From Pardosa pseudoannulata (Eukaryota > Arthropoda > Arachnida > Araneae > Lycosidae): 64,000 nucleotides of DNA. The notes beneath the pieces are model-generated. The model did no database searches. It was not told the DNA's origin and saw only the letters and a list, made by a program, of their open reading frames with translations. A program made the translations under genes and the position numbers. Where the stretch lies: positions 135,227,573 to 135,291,572 of the forward strand of contig CM063502.1 in assembly GCA_032207245.1 (NCBI GenBank). The letters are read 5' to 3'. The stretch's first letter is position 1, and each line of letters starts with the position of its first letter. Below are positions 1 through 10,245 of this stretch, in pieces.

Positions 1-1930
1 AAATTCTAAGGTATTAGAAGCTGTAGAGTTTTAGTTTGACAGAATAAAAACATATTTAGCTTTAATTTGATATAAATATATTTTTTTTAGTGCATATATT
101 TCAAAATTATCCTACGGATAAATTAAATTTCATTTTTTCAGTTGGTTTGTAAATTTTATATTTTTATAAAAAAAAATATTACAGGAAGTGAGGTAACCAT
201 ATTTAGTAAGGGCAGTTATATTAGTACTAGCAATATATTTTATTTTACAATACAATGAATACCATTTATTTATTTTCAGTTTCAAATGATTTTTTGATTT
301 TTCAAATTCGAAGGCAATAATAGATTCTTTCATACTTTTAGATTTACAGTGTAAAAAAGAGATATTTAGCTTGGATTTGATATAAATATATACAGTTTTT
401 AATAAATATATGCCAAACTTTATTATAATTTGGGCAAGTAAGTTTCCTTTTTTTCTTTATAAAATGTATGGTTTATAAACATATATTAATGTAAATGACA
501 AATATTTTTTTTCTTTTACGATAGCATTAAGTTACTAAAAATCGTGTAAATATAATATAGTATAGCAAAACGACTAGATTTATATATTTTATGGTGTATT
601 TAAAAAAAAGGCCATTTTAATAAATTATATCCCCATATTCACCTAAGAATTGTAAAATTCTTTTAATGTAACAATTCAAACAATCTTAGGTAAATTTTTA
701 TCTCCTTTAAAATGATTCGATTAGAAACTTTTTCTACGTGGAAGGGAGGAACAAAAATTAAATGTATTAACTGCTAAAGCATTTTTAAAAATATAAATAA
801 ATTTACCCTCTAAAAGTTTTAATTAAGTGTTTTATAAACCAGTTTCCAACGAATTATGATGTTAAGAGAAGGACATATAAAGAAAAATATTCTAATACTT
901 ATATAAATTTTCTGATTAAAAATATAAAGAAACTAAGCATTTCTATAGTTTCTTGTTTAGTCCCGCACTTAATATGTGTTATTTTATTTTGTTGTCGAAA
1001 CTTATGAAATGTAAACAGTATCAAATGAAATCCTTCCAAAGTAATTATTTATTTTTTTACCCCTCAATGTTTATTTTGGTATCTGTAAATAATTATTTTA
1101 TATTAGTAATGGCGCAAAATAATGCTTAAAATCTTAACTTGAGGATATATGTTACAAAACACTTTTGTAAATTATTAACATAGAGTTAGGAAACTTTGCA
1201 CACATATTTAAAGAATTTTTCGACAAAAGTAAATTTTAACAAAATTATTCAAGTTAAAACCTTTTGATTAGATAATGTTTATATATTAATTTTTTAAAGT
1301 TTTTGTTAATTATTTAAATACTCCTTGTGACATGTATTCTGAAAAGTTTTTACCAAACACTCTTAAAATCTCTAAAAAAATATTTTTATCTATTTAAATT
1401 TCTAATTATATATAATTTTAAATTTAAATTTTGAAAAGTCCAAATTTTCATGAAGATTCAACGTAGAGACATAAAAGCATATCCTACAAATTAACTATTC
1501 AATCAATTAAGAAAATTATATCCAAATAAGTTCAAAATATATTTTTGAGTAATTTAATGTAAAATGAAAGAAAAAATTCAGAATGAAAACATATTGGTCC
1601 TTTTAAAAAATTACAAAAGAATTTAAAAACTGATTTTAAAAAATTATCTGATTAAAATACTTTTTTTGCTATGATAAAATCAACTATACTTGCATTTGTG
1701 TACAAATTTGTATAATTGTGCATTAATAATGTGCAAAAAAGATTTGTAACATTTTCCTTTAAATAAACACGGTAAATTCAAATTCAACATAAGCTGAAAC
1801 TTTTCGGGATTACTTTTTTTTATCGAATAGATCGTCAGAACGATTACATTTCCTAAATGTATATAAAATCCTTTAGAAATAAAAGTCACATACTACTTTT
1901 TAAATTTGTAATAATTCAAAATAATAAAAC
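1..1930 (-). other. Intron 1 of the ems-like gene (5' part), AT-rich
   Basis: Very AT-rich with homopolymer runs and no open frame with recognisable similarity; no homeobox-like exon is present. About 38-110 and 345-415 share a diverged block (ATATTTAGCTT...GATTTGATATAAATATAT), a small old duplication. The homeodomain exon is presumably to the left of position 1. Confidence 0.6.
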
Positions 1931-1936
1931 ACTTAC
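1931..1936 (-). other. Splice donor of ems exon 1
   Basis: The minus strand reads CCCG|GTAAGTG, a near-perfect donor, exactly where the EMX-like motif ends. Translation past it continues 14 low-complexity codons to a stop, which looks like intron. Confidence 0.8.
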
Positions 1937-2330
1937 CGGGTCCATATCTGTGCTGTAGATACCTAGACCTGGGTTGCAAGTACCAGGGGAAAGTTGGGTA
2001 CGGATCTCCTTGGAAGAACATACCGGCCAGACTAGGGTCTATTCCCGGGAGACTTTGAGGCAAAGCTCGTTGAAAAACCTGCGAGTTAAACATCCCAGCT
2101 CGTTCCAAAGAGCTTGACTGTCCAGAAGGTGGGAATGTTGGAATAGGAACGATGACCGGTGGAAGCGATCCATTTTGGGTACCTGGATTTGGTTTTGATT
2201 TGGGTAGGCTGTAGTCTCTGACTGGAGAAGTATCACGAAATGTTGGTTTTTCCTCAGTGCCCATCAGAGCATCGATGGAAAATGTTAGCCTGGGTCGTGT
2301 CATACCTAAAACTGAAGTAGACAGAGCCAT
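1937..2330 (-). CDS. ems: First coding exon of an empty spiracles / EMX-type homeobox gene (partial)
   Basis: Encodes 131 residues plus the first base of codon 132. Start: the ATG at 2330-2328 has A at -3 and G at +4; the frame upstream has no other ATG. An eh1-type Groucho-binding motif FSIDALMG is at residues 17-24. Residues 109-130 carry DPYPTFPW followed by SRYLQHRYG, which corresponds to the DPxTFYPW...RYLGHRF stretch that precedes the homeodomain in EMX/ems proteins. The middle is Pro/Ser-rich and low in structure, as in the family. The exon ends in a consensus donor, giving a phase-1 intron within a Gly codon. The family are transcription factors patterning the anterior head, brain and tracheal or segmental structures. 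No homeodomain lies in the window, so the assignment rests on the two motifs and their order; another eh1-bearing ANTP-class gene is the main alternative. Confidence 0.8.
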
Positions 2331-3420
2331 TATTATCACAGAATCTATATGCAGACTCTTTCAAATTCTTCAACAATTCATACAATATACTCTTTCTTTA
2401 AAATAATGATCTCAACTTCATGAATCAAGTCTAACTTTAGATTGATTTATTCGGTCGCATCTTCTACTTCAAGATAAATGGCCATTAAATCATATGCTAT
2501 TTCTGATATATCTCCATCGAGTTATTAAATTAAATTCCTTCTAGAAAAATTTTATTCTGTTAATTTCAGTCATATGAAATTTAATTTAATAATTATACAA
2601 TTAATCTCATACGTTATATCTTTATTATTACTTTATTTTTGGCAGTATATGAGTGAAATATACTTTATAAAAATAAAAACAAAAGCTAACACCATGCGCT
2701 TTCCTTCAAAACATTTCCCCATTCTTCATTGAAACAGTTGGTAGTGCTTCTGATCAAATCGATACGTATAATTTTTTCAAATTTTAAAGGAACAAAAACA
2801 TTTTCAGAAACTTTATAACCTTAAGAAATATTTAAAATTATTACAGTAACCAACAACTGAAAACTATAAAGCTTTTGCCATAGATACTTTCGATTTTTTT
2901 CACCTGTTGTTATCTAGTACCATGCAAGAAGTTCATAAAATAATTTTTTTCTCTTTTTTTTTAAAAAAAAAGTAAAAATAATTCACTTAATAAAATATTA
3001 AACTTCACCTTGAAGAAGTATGAAACTATAAACCGTAGCAATCCATTGGCTTTCACGACAATCCGCCGAAGAGATAACCACACACGGGAACTTGCGGGAT
3101 CGAAACAAAACCAAAACAAACGCAAATGAACGCTGACCGCACACCTTTCAATGAAGTCTTGCCATCAACTGGGAAAATTTCTTCACATTAATTGTGTCAC
3201 ATCCAGCACCATCCGTTAAGTCCGATGCCATTGGGTCTTTACATATCACGTGGTATCGGAGCTACGGAGACCGGAGGAAATGGGAGGGGGTCTTTGATCG
3301 TAGATGAAAAAGTAAATGCCGGGAAATCTTATTGGCCGAAAGTTTTGTAGCTCTCAACAGATGGCGCTGAATGGCCATCACCAAAATTTCATGACTGCAG
3401 GTAAACTTCCAGATATTTCT
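2331..3420 (-). promoter_or_regulatory. 5' UTR and candidate promoter region of the ems-like gene
   Basis: Lies directly upstream (minus sense) of the ems start codon. 2340-3000 is AT-rich. 3040-3410 is clearly GC-richer with several CpGs, an E-box CACGTG at 3247-3252 and an ATTGGC (inverted CCAAT-like) near 3330. No convincing TATA box or exact start site can be fixed by eye, and a 5' UTR intron cannot be excluded. The AGATGGCGCTG at about 3359 resembles ends of some transposons, so part of this could be repeat. Confidence 0.35.
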
Positions 3421-4477
3421 GCTTTTCTGCCGGTGAACTCGTAAAATTTTTCAACATAGACAAGAAGTATCTCGAATTAAATGTTGCAAGTAGTACCTGC
3501 TATTTTAAGCTAAATGCAGTTTCTTAATTAATACTTGTCATATGATAAAAAAAAATAAAGTATATAATGCATATAGATTTAATAGTATTTAATTTTAGAT
3601 ATCTATACAATCAATGGATAGGGAGAAATTAAAAAAAAATGCTTTCATGATAGTTTTTATAGTATGTAGTTTTGCTTTTCAATTATTCAGGAATGCCCTT
3701 AGTCCAACAAACAATTAATACTTGAAAATAACAAAATAAGTGGTTAGGGACAATTTTTTTTAAAGTTCATAATAATTTTTATAACATTTAGTTTTACTTT
3801 TCAATAGTTCAAAATTACCCTTAGTCCAACAAATAATTAATTCCGGATAATATTAATCAAAATTTATATTAATAACATCCATACCATCTGGACTTAATTA
3901 TTCTGTTTTAGAAAAATGTTTGAAAATCTGTTAAACAGCATTTTTCGAGTGTACTCCTGGTCTTCTCAGTGTTACGACGCCGTAGGAGCTTACTACCGAC
4001 GCTTTTATTAAAATTAAAAAAAAATGAAAATAAGAATGACAAAACCAATATAAACTATAAAACTCCTAAAACCTAAATTTAAAATATTTTTTTTTAACTA
4101 TTCTCTCTAACTATTTTTTTCAACATAATTTTTGGTTTCTTCGCCAGTTTAAAGTTTTTCATTTCAATTTCTTACTGAAACATCACTTCAATTTGTTAAA
4201 TTCTTAACCCCTATTGTCCGTTTTTATCACCAAAAGCTATATGTTGTAATAAAATAATAGGAAATCCTAGTATAAAGGGCTAGACTCAGAAAATCGAGTG
4301 TTCCCAATTTCCCCATGCTCTAAAAAGAACGTCAACTGTTCAGCAACGTTTCATACAAAACATAGATTAATTAAATTTTTAACTTTATTTTACACTACGT
4401 ATTATTGTACATGAATCACAGTCAATTTTTTAGGATTTTATGCTACTTGCATAGTTTAAATTTCTTATATGGATTCT
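3421..4477. other. AT-rich stretch with a small tandem duplication
   Basis: No gene seen. 3647-3765 and 3768-3860 are diverged copies of one block (TTTTATA..ATTTAGTTTT..CTTTTCAAT...CCCTTAGTCCAACAAA.AATTAAT), about 121 bp apart. The remainder is low-complexity AT-rich DNA. Confidence 0.5.
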
Positions 4478-4490
4478 CATAAATCCCCCC

Positions 4491-4708
4491 ATCTGAACGG
4501 TAGCCGAATGGTTAGGGTGCTGGCCTTCGGTATCGGAGTTCATGCGTTCGAATCCCACAGTGACATGGATGTTCGTAACCGTTCAGAATCGGCTTCAAGC
4601 TGTAGGTCCCGGTAAAATTAGCCCTCTTTGTTAACATTAACATTAGCCATCTTTGTTACAATTTTGTTGCAAAAAGTAGACCGTAGCACTCCAAACCAAG
4701 CCAAGTCC
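4491..4708 (+). mobile_element. tRNA-derived SINE, family A, with target-site duplication
   Basis: The head has tRNA-like promoter boxes (CCGAATGGTTAGGGTGCTGG as A-box region, GTTCGAATCCC as B box). The body has CGGAATCGGCTTNAAGC, AGGTCCCGGT and TAGCCCTC. The tail is GTAGACCGTAGCACTCC followed by CCAAGCCAAG. It is flanked by a 13-bp direct repeat CATAAATCCCCCC (4478-4490 and 4709-4721), showing target-primed retroposition. The right copy has grown to about 12 C. An internal duplication of the TTAACATTA..GCC..CTTTGTTA segment lies near 4620-4660. Confidence 0.85.
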
Positions 4709-5099
4709 CATAAATCCCCCCCCCCCCGAAAAAAAATACAGTGTTTGGGGATAGAAGTTTTGGATACATGTATTCTCGGAAATATTAATAGCTTCGATTT
4801 TGTTTCAAGAGTTAAATTCTGTAAATATATTTATATTAACTGTATTCACCTCTCTGGTAAATACAGTTAATATAAATATATTTACTCTCTTAAAAGCAAT
4901 TTTCATTTCACGTTTTATATTTATCTTTGAATTTCGAAATTTGAATTATTAGGAGTAAAGGTACCTTATAAATTGAAACATTTTAGCTTTCTGCGAAGAT
5001 AATTTTGGATGCATTTAAACTCAGAACAATTAATAACATTTCCGATTTGTTTAAAAAAAATATCGCAAAAATATTTTGAAACTCTGTGAATTAGACCTT

Positions 5100-5346
5100 A
5101 AAAGATCTAGTGATTAGCGTACTGGGGTAGAATCCTGATGTGCGGGGTTCAGGAGCTGGTAGGAGCACTAAACATATCCTTGTTCACACGCAGAAAACGC
5201 TTGATAAATCTATGGGTTTGTATGTGCTTTCGCTGTAAGGCTCGCAAGTGGAAAAAAGGTACGGAATCAGGAGCTCCCCAGCTTGAGGATGATCAACATT
5301 GAGGAAAATTTCCGTGACGTTTTACACCCGTCATGGTTGGTGGCTC
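5100..5346 (+). mobile_element. tRNA-derived SINE, family B
   Basis: The head CTAGTGATTAGCGTACTGG resembles a tRNA A box. Downstream it shares GTAAGG/GTAGGGG, GGAGCTC and GAGGATGATCAACATTGAGG...TTTACACCCGTCATG with the copy at 28164-28405, and its head with the inverted copy at 39150-39300. Degenerate; ends not fixed exactly. Confidence 0.55.
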
Positions 5347-5529
5347 CTTTGCGAGGTAATTCTCTTAATATATAAAAGTACTCAGACTATCGTTGTTAAG
5401 ACAAGTGATACAAAATGTTTTTATGATTTTGACAGAACACATACAGACACATGCATATAGAAGCAAGTCGAGCAAAAGCCAAATATGTGTGACGCTCCTC
5501 TGCGGTACCTCAGGTTCCAATACTGATGT

Positions 5530-5600
5530 TGACATGGATGTTTGGTTTCGTTTGGAGCGCTTTTGTCTACTTTTTGATCTACGACGGCTAATAACACCGT
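5530..5600 (-). mobile_element. 3' tail fragment of SINE family A
   Basis: GGTTTCGTTTGGAGCGCTTTTGTCTACTTTTTG is the reverse complement of the family A tail (AAAAGTAGAC..TAGCGCTCCAAACCAAACC). It sits next to the decayed mariner reading frame and is strongly 5'-truncated. Confidence 0.5.
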
Positions 5601-5639
5601 AACTTACTACATTCCTTAAAAAGTGTATCGTTTTGGAAT

Positions 5640-6440
5640 TTAGACCTGCTTGAAGACCAAATTTTTGTCTTGTATGAATTCGGGCACATTTTCTTTGAAT
5701 CACTTGTGGGTAATCTTCACCTTATGACCTGGAGCAAAATTCTATTGAAAAGCCCATTCGTCTCCATTGAGCAGGTTTACATTCAGGTGCTTTACTATTG
5801 GTTCTAAGTTTTGATAACCTTTTGTTTTTGGTTTTCATTTCTTTCTCACAAAATTAAATCTCTGCCATACTTTCATTGTTTACACCTCACCACACTATTA
5901 GGAAAGCAGCTCTCTGCACGCATTTTTCTTTTCTTTAATTTGTTGAGCACTCTTTGCGATCATTGTGGTGGTTGAAAAATTCTTTAATGTCAAACATTTT
6001 CTCGTTGACAAACAGAATTTTTTTGAGGCCGTTATGAGCATGCCACCGCAAGAGAGCTTTTGCTTTAGGGAGCTTCTGAAGCTGTAATTCTTTTGAAAGA
6101 AAATGATTATTTATTATTCAATAACCTTTTAGTCTAAGATCTCCGTTTATTATTTATCCAGTTATTTCTGACACGTTCATTTGTTTAGCTAGAAGAGATT
6201 TCTTACGATAAGTATTTCGACGAATTTTCTCCCTGACTGCTCTGACAAGAGCTCGTTTTCTAACCAAGCTACAATGACTGCTTCTAGTACAGCCTGCAAT
6301 GTTATTGGTCTCAGAAAATCTTGTAATTGTACGATAAATGAATAACCTTTTGATATCTAATTGTTTAAGAACTTTAAAAATCACCGACGGGCTCTTCTTT
6401 TTTCGATAACTGTTCTACACTTCTGTTCGATGTTCGTCCT
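5640..6440 (-). pseudogene. Mariner-like transposase fossil
   Basis: Read on the minus strand in shifting frames. From about 6384 down to 6154: the helix-turn-helix region (IFKVLKQLDI...YRTITRFSE, then AVREKIRRNTYRKKSLLA). Near 6050-5960: GLKKILFVNEKMFDIKEFFN followed by HNDRK, matching the conserved ILFTDEKxFTxE...NRQNDR block around the first catalytic Asp, here Asn. Near 5740-5660: WAFQxNFAPGHKVK then FKENVPEFI, matching the second catalytic block (FQQDxAPAHxAK...NVPDFI). Stops, frameshifts and replaced acidic residues show an inactive copy. Ends not found. Confidence 0.7.
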
Positions 6441-6689
6441 ACCATGTAATTAAAAAAAATAAATGCAGGAAAAACTACAAGTTTTTGAAAGAAAATATTG
6501 TGGAAGATCTCTATTAACAAAATTTGAAATCATCTGCTGTGTTTGAATCACAGCAAAATATCTCAACTTTTGCATCAGAATGTATGGTACAACTAGGTTT
6601 ATAAAAACTTTGAATTAAGACATGTAAAAGGTTTTAATGTAATGAGACACATTTTGAGGGTATATTTTATAACTTAACGGTAAGCTGCC

Positions 6690-6730
6690 AAACCGTTAAC
6701 AACCAATAAGTTACCGTTAGTTAACGGTTT
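6690..6730. repeat. Perfect 11-bp inverted repeat
   Basis: AAACCGTTAAC (6690-6700) is followed after 19 bases by its exact complement GTTAACGGTTT (6720-6730). AACCAATAA.TTAC recurs in the spacer and again near 6780-6800, so this may be the core of a small decayed MITE. Confidence 0.5.
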
Positions 6731-7639
6731 CTTTAATTTTGATCTGGCTTGGTAGATAATAAGGCTTGTAAACTGATAACAACCAATAAATTACGGTATT
6801 CCAAATGTACTATCGACTTGGCTTATAACAATGCATTATGGTACATCAAGAGACGATGATGGCTGAATGGATGGGAGCTGCTCTTTCGTACAGGAGTTCT
6901 CTAAACCAAACAGTACATCGAGATAGCACTCTTCCTGCCCTGTTATGTCACATTGCCACCTAGATTCCATAATCACCTAGGATCACATCCATAATTATTT
7001 ATCAGTATGAGCTTAAAAAATAATAAAAAATAATTTTTTTAAGTTTAATATTTTTAAAATTATTTGAATCGTTTGTAAGTAAACGAATTACTTAAATGTT
7101 CGGTTAAAATAATATTGTATGCCTCTATACCTAGGTAAATTAATAGTTTCAATTTTATTTCAAAAATTCAATTCAATAAATCATTCTTGAATTAGTTTTT
7201 AATTACAGTAACAACTCTTCCTCGGGTTGTTAGTTTTACAAAACACTTTTGTGCCACAGATAAAAAAAATGCAGGAAAGTGCTTTATATCGTTCATGTGT
7301 ACCCTCAGAGAAATCATGCGTATCCCCTTGAGAAAGTAACAACTTCAATGTTGTCCAAGAATTTTGTCTGTAACTAAAATAGAATTCTTAATTTAATTTC
7401 GAAATGTGCTTCTGCTAAGGTTGTTAGTGATTATGAAACACAAACACTACAAAACAAGTCTATTCCTTTGATAAAACCATTCTTCGATGCCTCGGGATTT
7501 GTAGACTAAATGCCACGATCATATGTTTGCTGCAAATTAGACTGGCGTCATCTTACAGCAGATTTCCGAATGGCTGTTAACATTCTTACTACTGATACAG
7601 CTCAAAACCATGGTAGAGAGTGCCGGATTATCGCCGTAT
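6731..7639. other. Non-coding AT-rich stretch
   Basis: No gene seen. 6850-6960 (GATGGCTGAATGGATGGGAG then CACATTGCCACCTAGATTCC) may be a heavily decayed SINE head, but it is too diverged to assign. Confidence 0.4.
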
Positions 7640-7790
7640 AGGTAGGATGATTGATTCTGGATGATCAAGTCTGGTGGTTCAATTTCAGCTGCTAGCATCT
7701 TAGCTATTCGCCTTAAGTTGTAGTTTCCAGTTTAATTAACCCTCATGTAGGAAAAATCTCCACATAGTACTAGAAACTAAACCACTTCAA
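7640..7790 (+). mobile_element. Degenerate SINE family A copy
   Basis: TGGTGGTTCAATTTCAGCTGCTAGCAT aligns with the B-box segment; CGCCTTAAGTTGTAGTTTCC and TTAATTAACCCTCATGTAG align with the body. Strongly diverged, with no intact tail. Confidence 0.5.
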
Positions 7791-8970
7791 ATCGGTACAG
7801 GTTCACAACGATTTTTCCTCCCTGTTTCGTCACTGTACCGCTTAGATACTAAAGCTTGATTATCAGTGTGGATTTTGTTTAATAATTGATTCTTGTGATT
7901 TTTTTCCTTTTGCTAATTTAAGTTGAAATTTCTTTTCGATTAGTTAAGAGTAAATAAAACTTGTAAAATGAATCTACTATTCATAAAAATACTCATTACA
8001 ACATCATTCAACCACTTGTATTCTTTTGACATAACAATGATATATAACTCTAAAACGCTAGCACAAGCATCAAGTCCTGCTGACCCGAACGTTTTACAAT
8101 CGTGGATAATCGTTACCAAATGGAAGGGGATAGACGATTGCTTAACCTCCCCACTTGGAAACTGAACAAACGGCCTGATACTTTCTCTCACACCTCATCT
8201 ATTTATTTTCTTTTTTTTTTATACTTCTTTTAAAGATTTTTTTCATATTATCTACACATTTTTTTTTAAAATTATCTACACATTTTTTTTTAAATTATCA
8301 CCCTTTGAGGGTAAACTTATTTACGTCCTAGCAAAAAGTATGACGTATATGGGCAGTTTGCAGTATTATATATATTATATATACCGGGTATGCCACTGAA
8401 GACTTTTTGTATTTAGCCTACTTGATTTAGTTGGATAAGCCATTGGTCTTAACTTTAGAAATATTTCACATCGCAGCGTATGCTAAACGAATTGAAAGGA
8501 ATATTCTTGGAGAAGAAGCAAGAAAAACTCACGAGGAGGCTTAATTATACGATTCACGAGGAGGTATTTTACTATTACTCGAATAAACTTATGCTTGGCT
8601 TTAAAAATATTTTTTTTACCCCTCTGGAATAATTCCTGCTAACTCTCATTAATGTATGTTTCTTTTTTTTTACTTGTCTGATCTAATGCTTCCCTTCCAC
8701 GGTCATTCAGGGGGGACGAGAAATATGAAACGACGAGTATAACCTGCGAACAAGGACTAGAAGTATAACTTGAGATTACTCAAAAATGTTTAAAACATTT
8801 AACTAAAAGATGAAATGCGCGTTGTGGCGGGTTAAAGCAGATTCCTAACAGCTGCGAGCATTTGCTCAATTGCCGCGGTTGAAAACCACCGACTCCGGTA
8901 CAGCGATCCTCCCTACTTATTCGGTCACCCTCCCGCTTAGGTTACACAGATTATCAGTGGGGTTTTGTGC
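7791..8970. repeat. Two diverged copies of an unclassified repeat
   Basis: 7800-7885 (CCTCCCTGTTTCGTCACTG...CCGCTTAG...GATTATCAGTGTGGATTTTGT) matches 8900-8970 (CCTCCCTACTTATTCGGTCAC..CCCGCTTAG..ACAGATTATCAGTGGGGTTTTGTG). Between them, 8249-8302 is a short tandem repeat of ATTATCTACACATTTTTTTT. The rest is AT-rich with no gene seen. Confidence 0.45.
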
Positions 8971-8976
8971 GTAAAA

Positions 8977-9637
8977 CAGGGGTCGGTAAACTTTTTTAGG
9001 GTAGGGCCAGATCTTAAAAAAACTAAATGCAACCTTCAACTATGTGTATTTTTAGTAGGTACTTCTATCAATATATATAAATACAAAAGTTAATTTTAAT
9101 ATTAGAAAGTGATATCATTATATAATAATTATCTTTACATAATTGCAGATGAACCTAGGTTAAAAACGAATATGATTTGTTTTATTTTATCTGTTTATAT
9201 TTTTTTCTTTTTGTGACAATATATCCCCATATGGGACTTCCAAGTTATGAATAGACTGTGAACAGGCAGGTCTTAGGTATTAAAAATCCCCCGTTGGCAT
9301 AGCGTCTGATCAGATTCACTGAAAGAAGCTTGTTGAAACGACCTTGTAGACTGTAGTGCATTTGAAGAAGTTGAAGGATTTCCAAGATAGCGATTTCTGT
9401 CATTAACGTCGCTTGTAACTGGTAATCAGTAATAATGACCTGAGTTGAGGAAGCATCGTAAAAGACTCTATTATTCTGTCGATAAAGCAAGACTTACACT
9501 ACGCGACTTTCTACTCGTCTCTGAACTAACATATAAGTAGCGCCACGTGAGGTCATTATTCAAAATTTAGTTTGTTTAAAACTGACCACGTTCATGCAAT
9601 ATGATTTACTAGTGTGTGGGTCGTTTGTTAACCCCTA
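8977..9637. mobile_element. Non-autonomous hAT-type element (about 660 bp)
   Basis: The left end CAGGGGTCGGTAAAC is a typical hAT terminal inverted repeat. The right end GTTTGTTAACCCCTA is its imperfect complement. Flanking 8-bp sequences GCGTAAAA (8969-8976) and GTTTAAAA (9638-9645) match at 6 of 8, fitting an aged hAT target duplication. The interior has no recognisable transposase; an 81-codon minus-strand frame (9245-9490) has no similarity I recognise. The left end resembles that of the hAT element at 56730. Confidence 0.5.
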
Positions 9638-9815
9638 GTTTAAAATTTTGATTTTAATAAATATTGTTTGATACTTTTGGCTTTATCTCAAAAAGAAGTA
9701 GACGTTTTCTTGTCACTAAGAGAGGATATAAAGATAATTTGAATTTGTTAAGGATTTCAGCAGTTTGAATAGCTCAAAAAAGGGAAAACAAAGTTAAAAT
9801 GATATAATCTTTTGC

Positions 9816-9840
9816 AAAAAAAAAAAAAAAAAAAAAAAAA
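9816..9840 (+). repeat. Poly(A) tract
   Basis: About 25 consecutive A, with no identifiable retroposon body directly 5' of it; possibly the tail of a decayed element. Confidence 0.8.
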
Positions 9841-10105
9841 GATAGTTTTTATCCACAAGACTTTGTTTTTACCGACTATTGGTAATATTTTAAAAAATAA
9901 TCAATAAATCTGTTCCAAATTTTCCATATTTGAAAATATGCTTGTTATATATACAATTCATAAATGTAATGAAGATATATTATTGCTTTTAATATATTTT
10001 AATATTAAATTAAAAGTTTTTTTTTCAATTTTGAATGATTTTTAAATAGTAGATGTCACATTTATTTATGCAGTTAATTTATTTTATGAGCGACATGTTT
10101 CTCCT

Positions 10106-10107
<2 letters not shown>

Positions 10108-10141
<34 letters not shown>

Positions 10142-10245
10142 AAATGTAGGATACTTGCCTTTTTTAGCATTTTTCCACACAATCAGTAATTTGTTGCTGT
10201 TTTTATTGTGGGAACACCATATAGGTCAGGCAACACCTCATTTTA
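10108..10245 (-). mobile_element. SINE family D, 3' part, with poly(T) on the plus strand
   Basis: A run of about 31 T (poly(A) on the minus strand) is followed by ACTAAATGTAGGATACTTGCC..TTTTAGCATTTTTCC and GTGGGAACACCATATAGGTC..GCAACACC. The same order (T-run, AATGTGGGACAGTTACC, CAACATCGCTCC) occurs at 25500-25712. The tRNA-like head is missing or decayed here. Confidence 0.5.

Noticed and set aside
2039..2236. 65-codon frame overlapping the ems exon
   Set aside because: Same strand, other phase; lacks the conserved motifs and is a shadow of the real exon.
4494..4580. tRNA-like heads with A and B boxes as real tRNA genes
   Set aside because: No full cloverleaf; the same sequence recurs with a fixed non-tRNA body and tail and target duplications, so these are SINEs.
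5365..5703. 112-codon minus-strand frame as a gene
   Set aside because: It runs through a SINE tail fragment into the edge of the mariner fossil; a composite of repeats.
8300..8350. CCCTTTGAGGGT as a second piggyBac-type end
   Set aside because: No TTAA directly at the end, no partner, and no GC-rich inner repeat.
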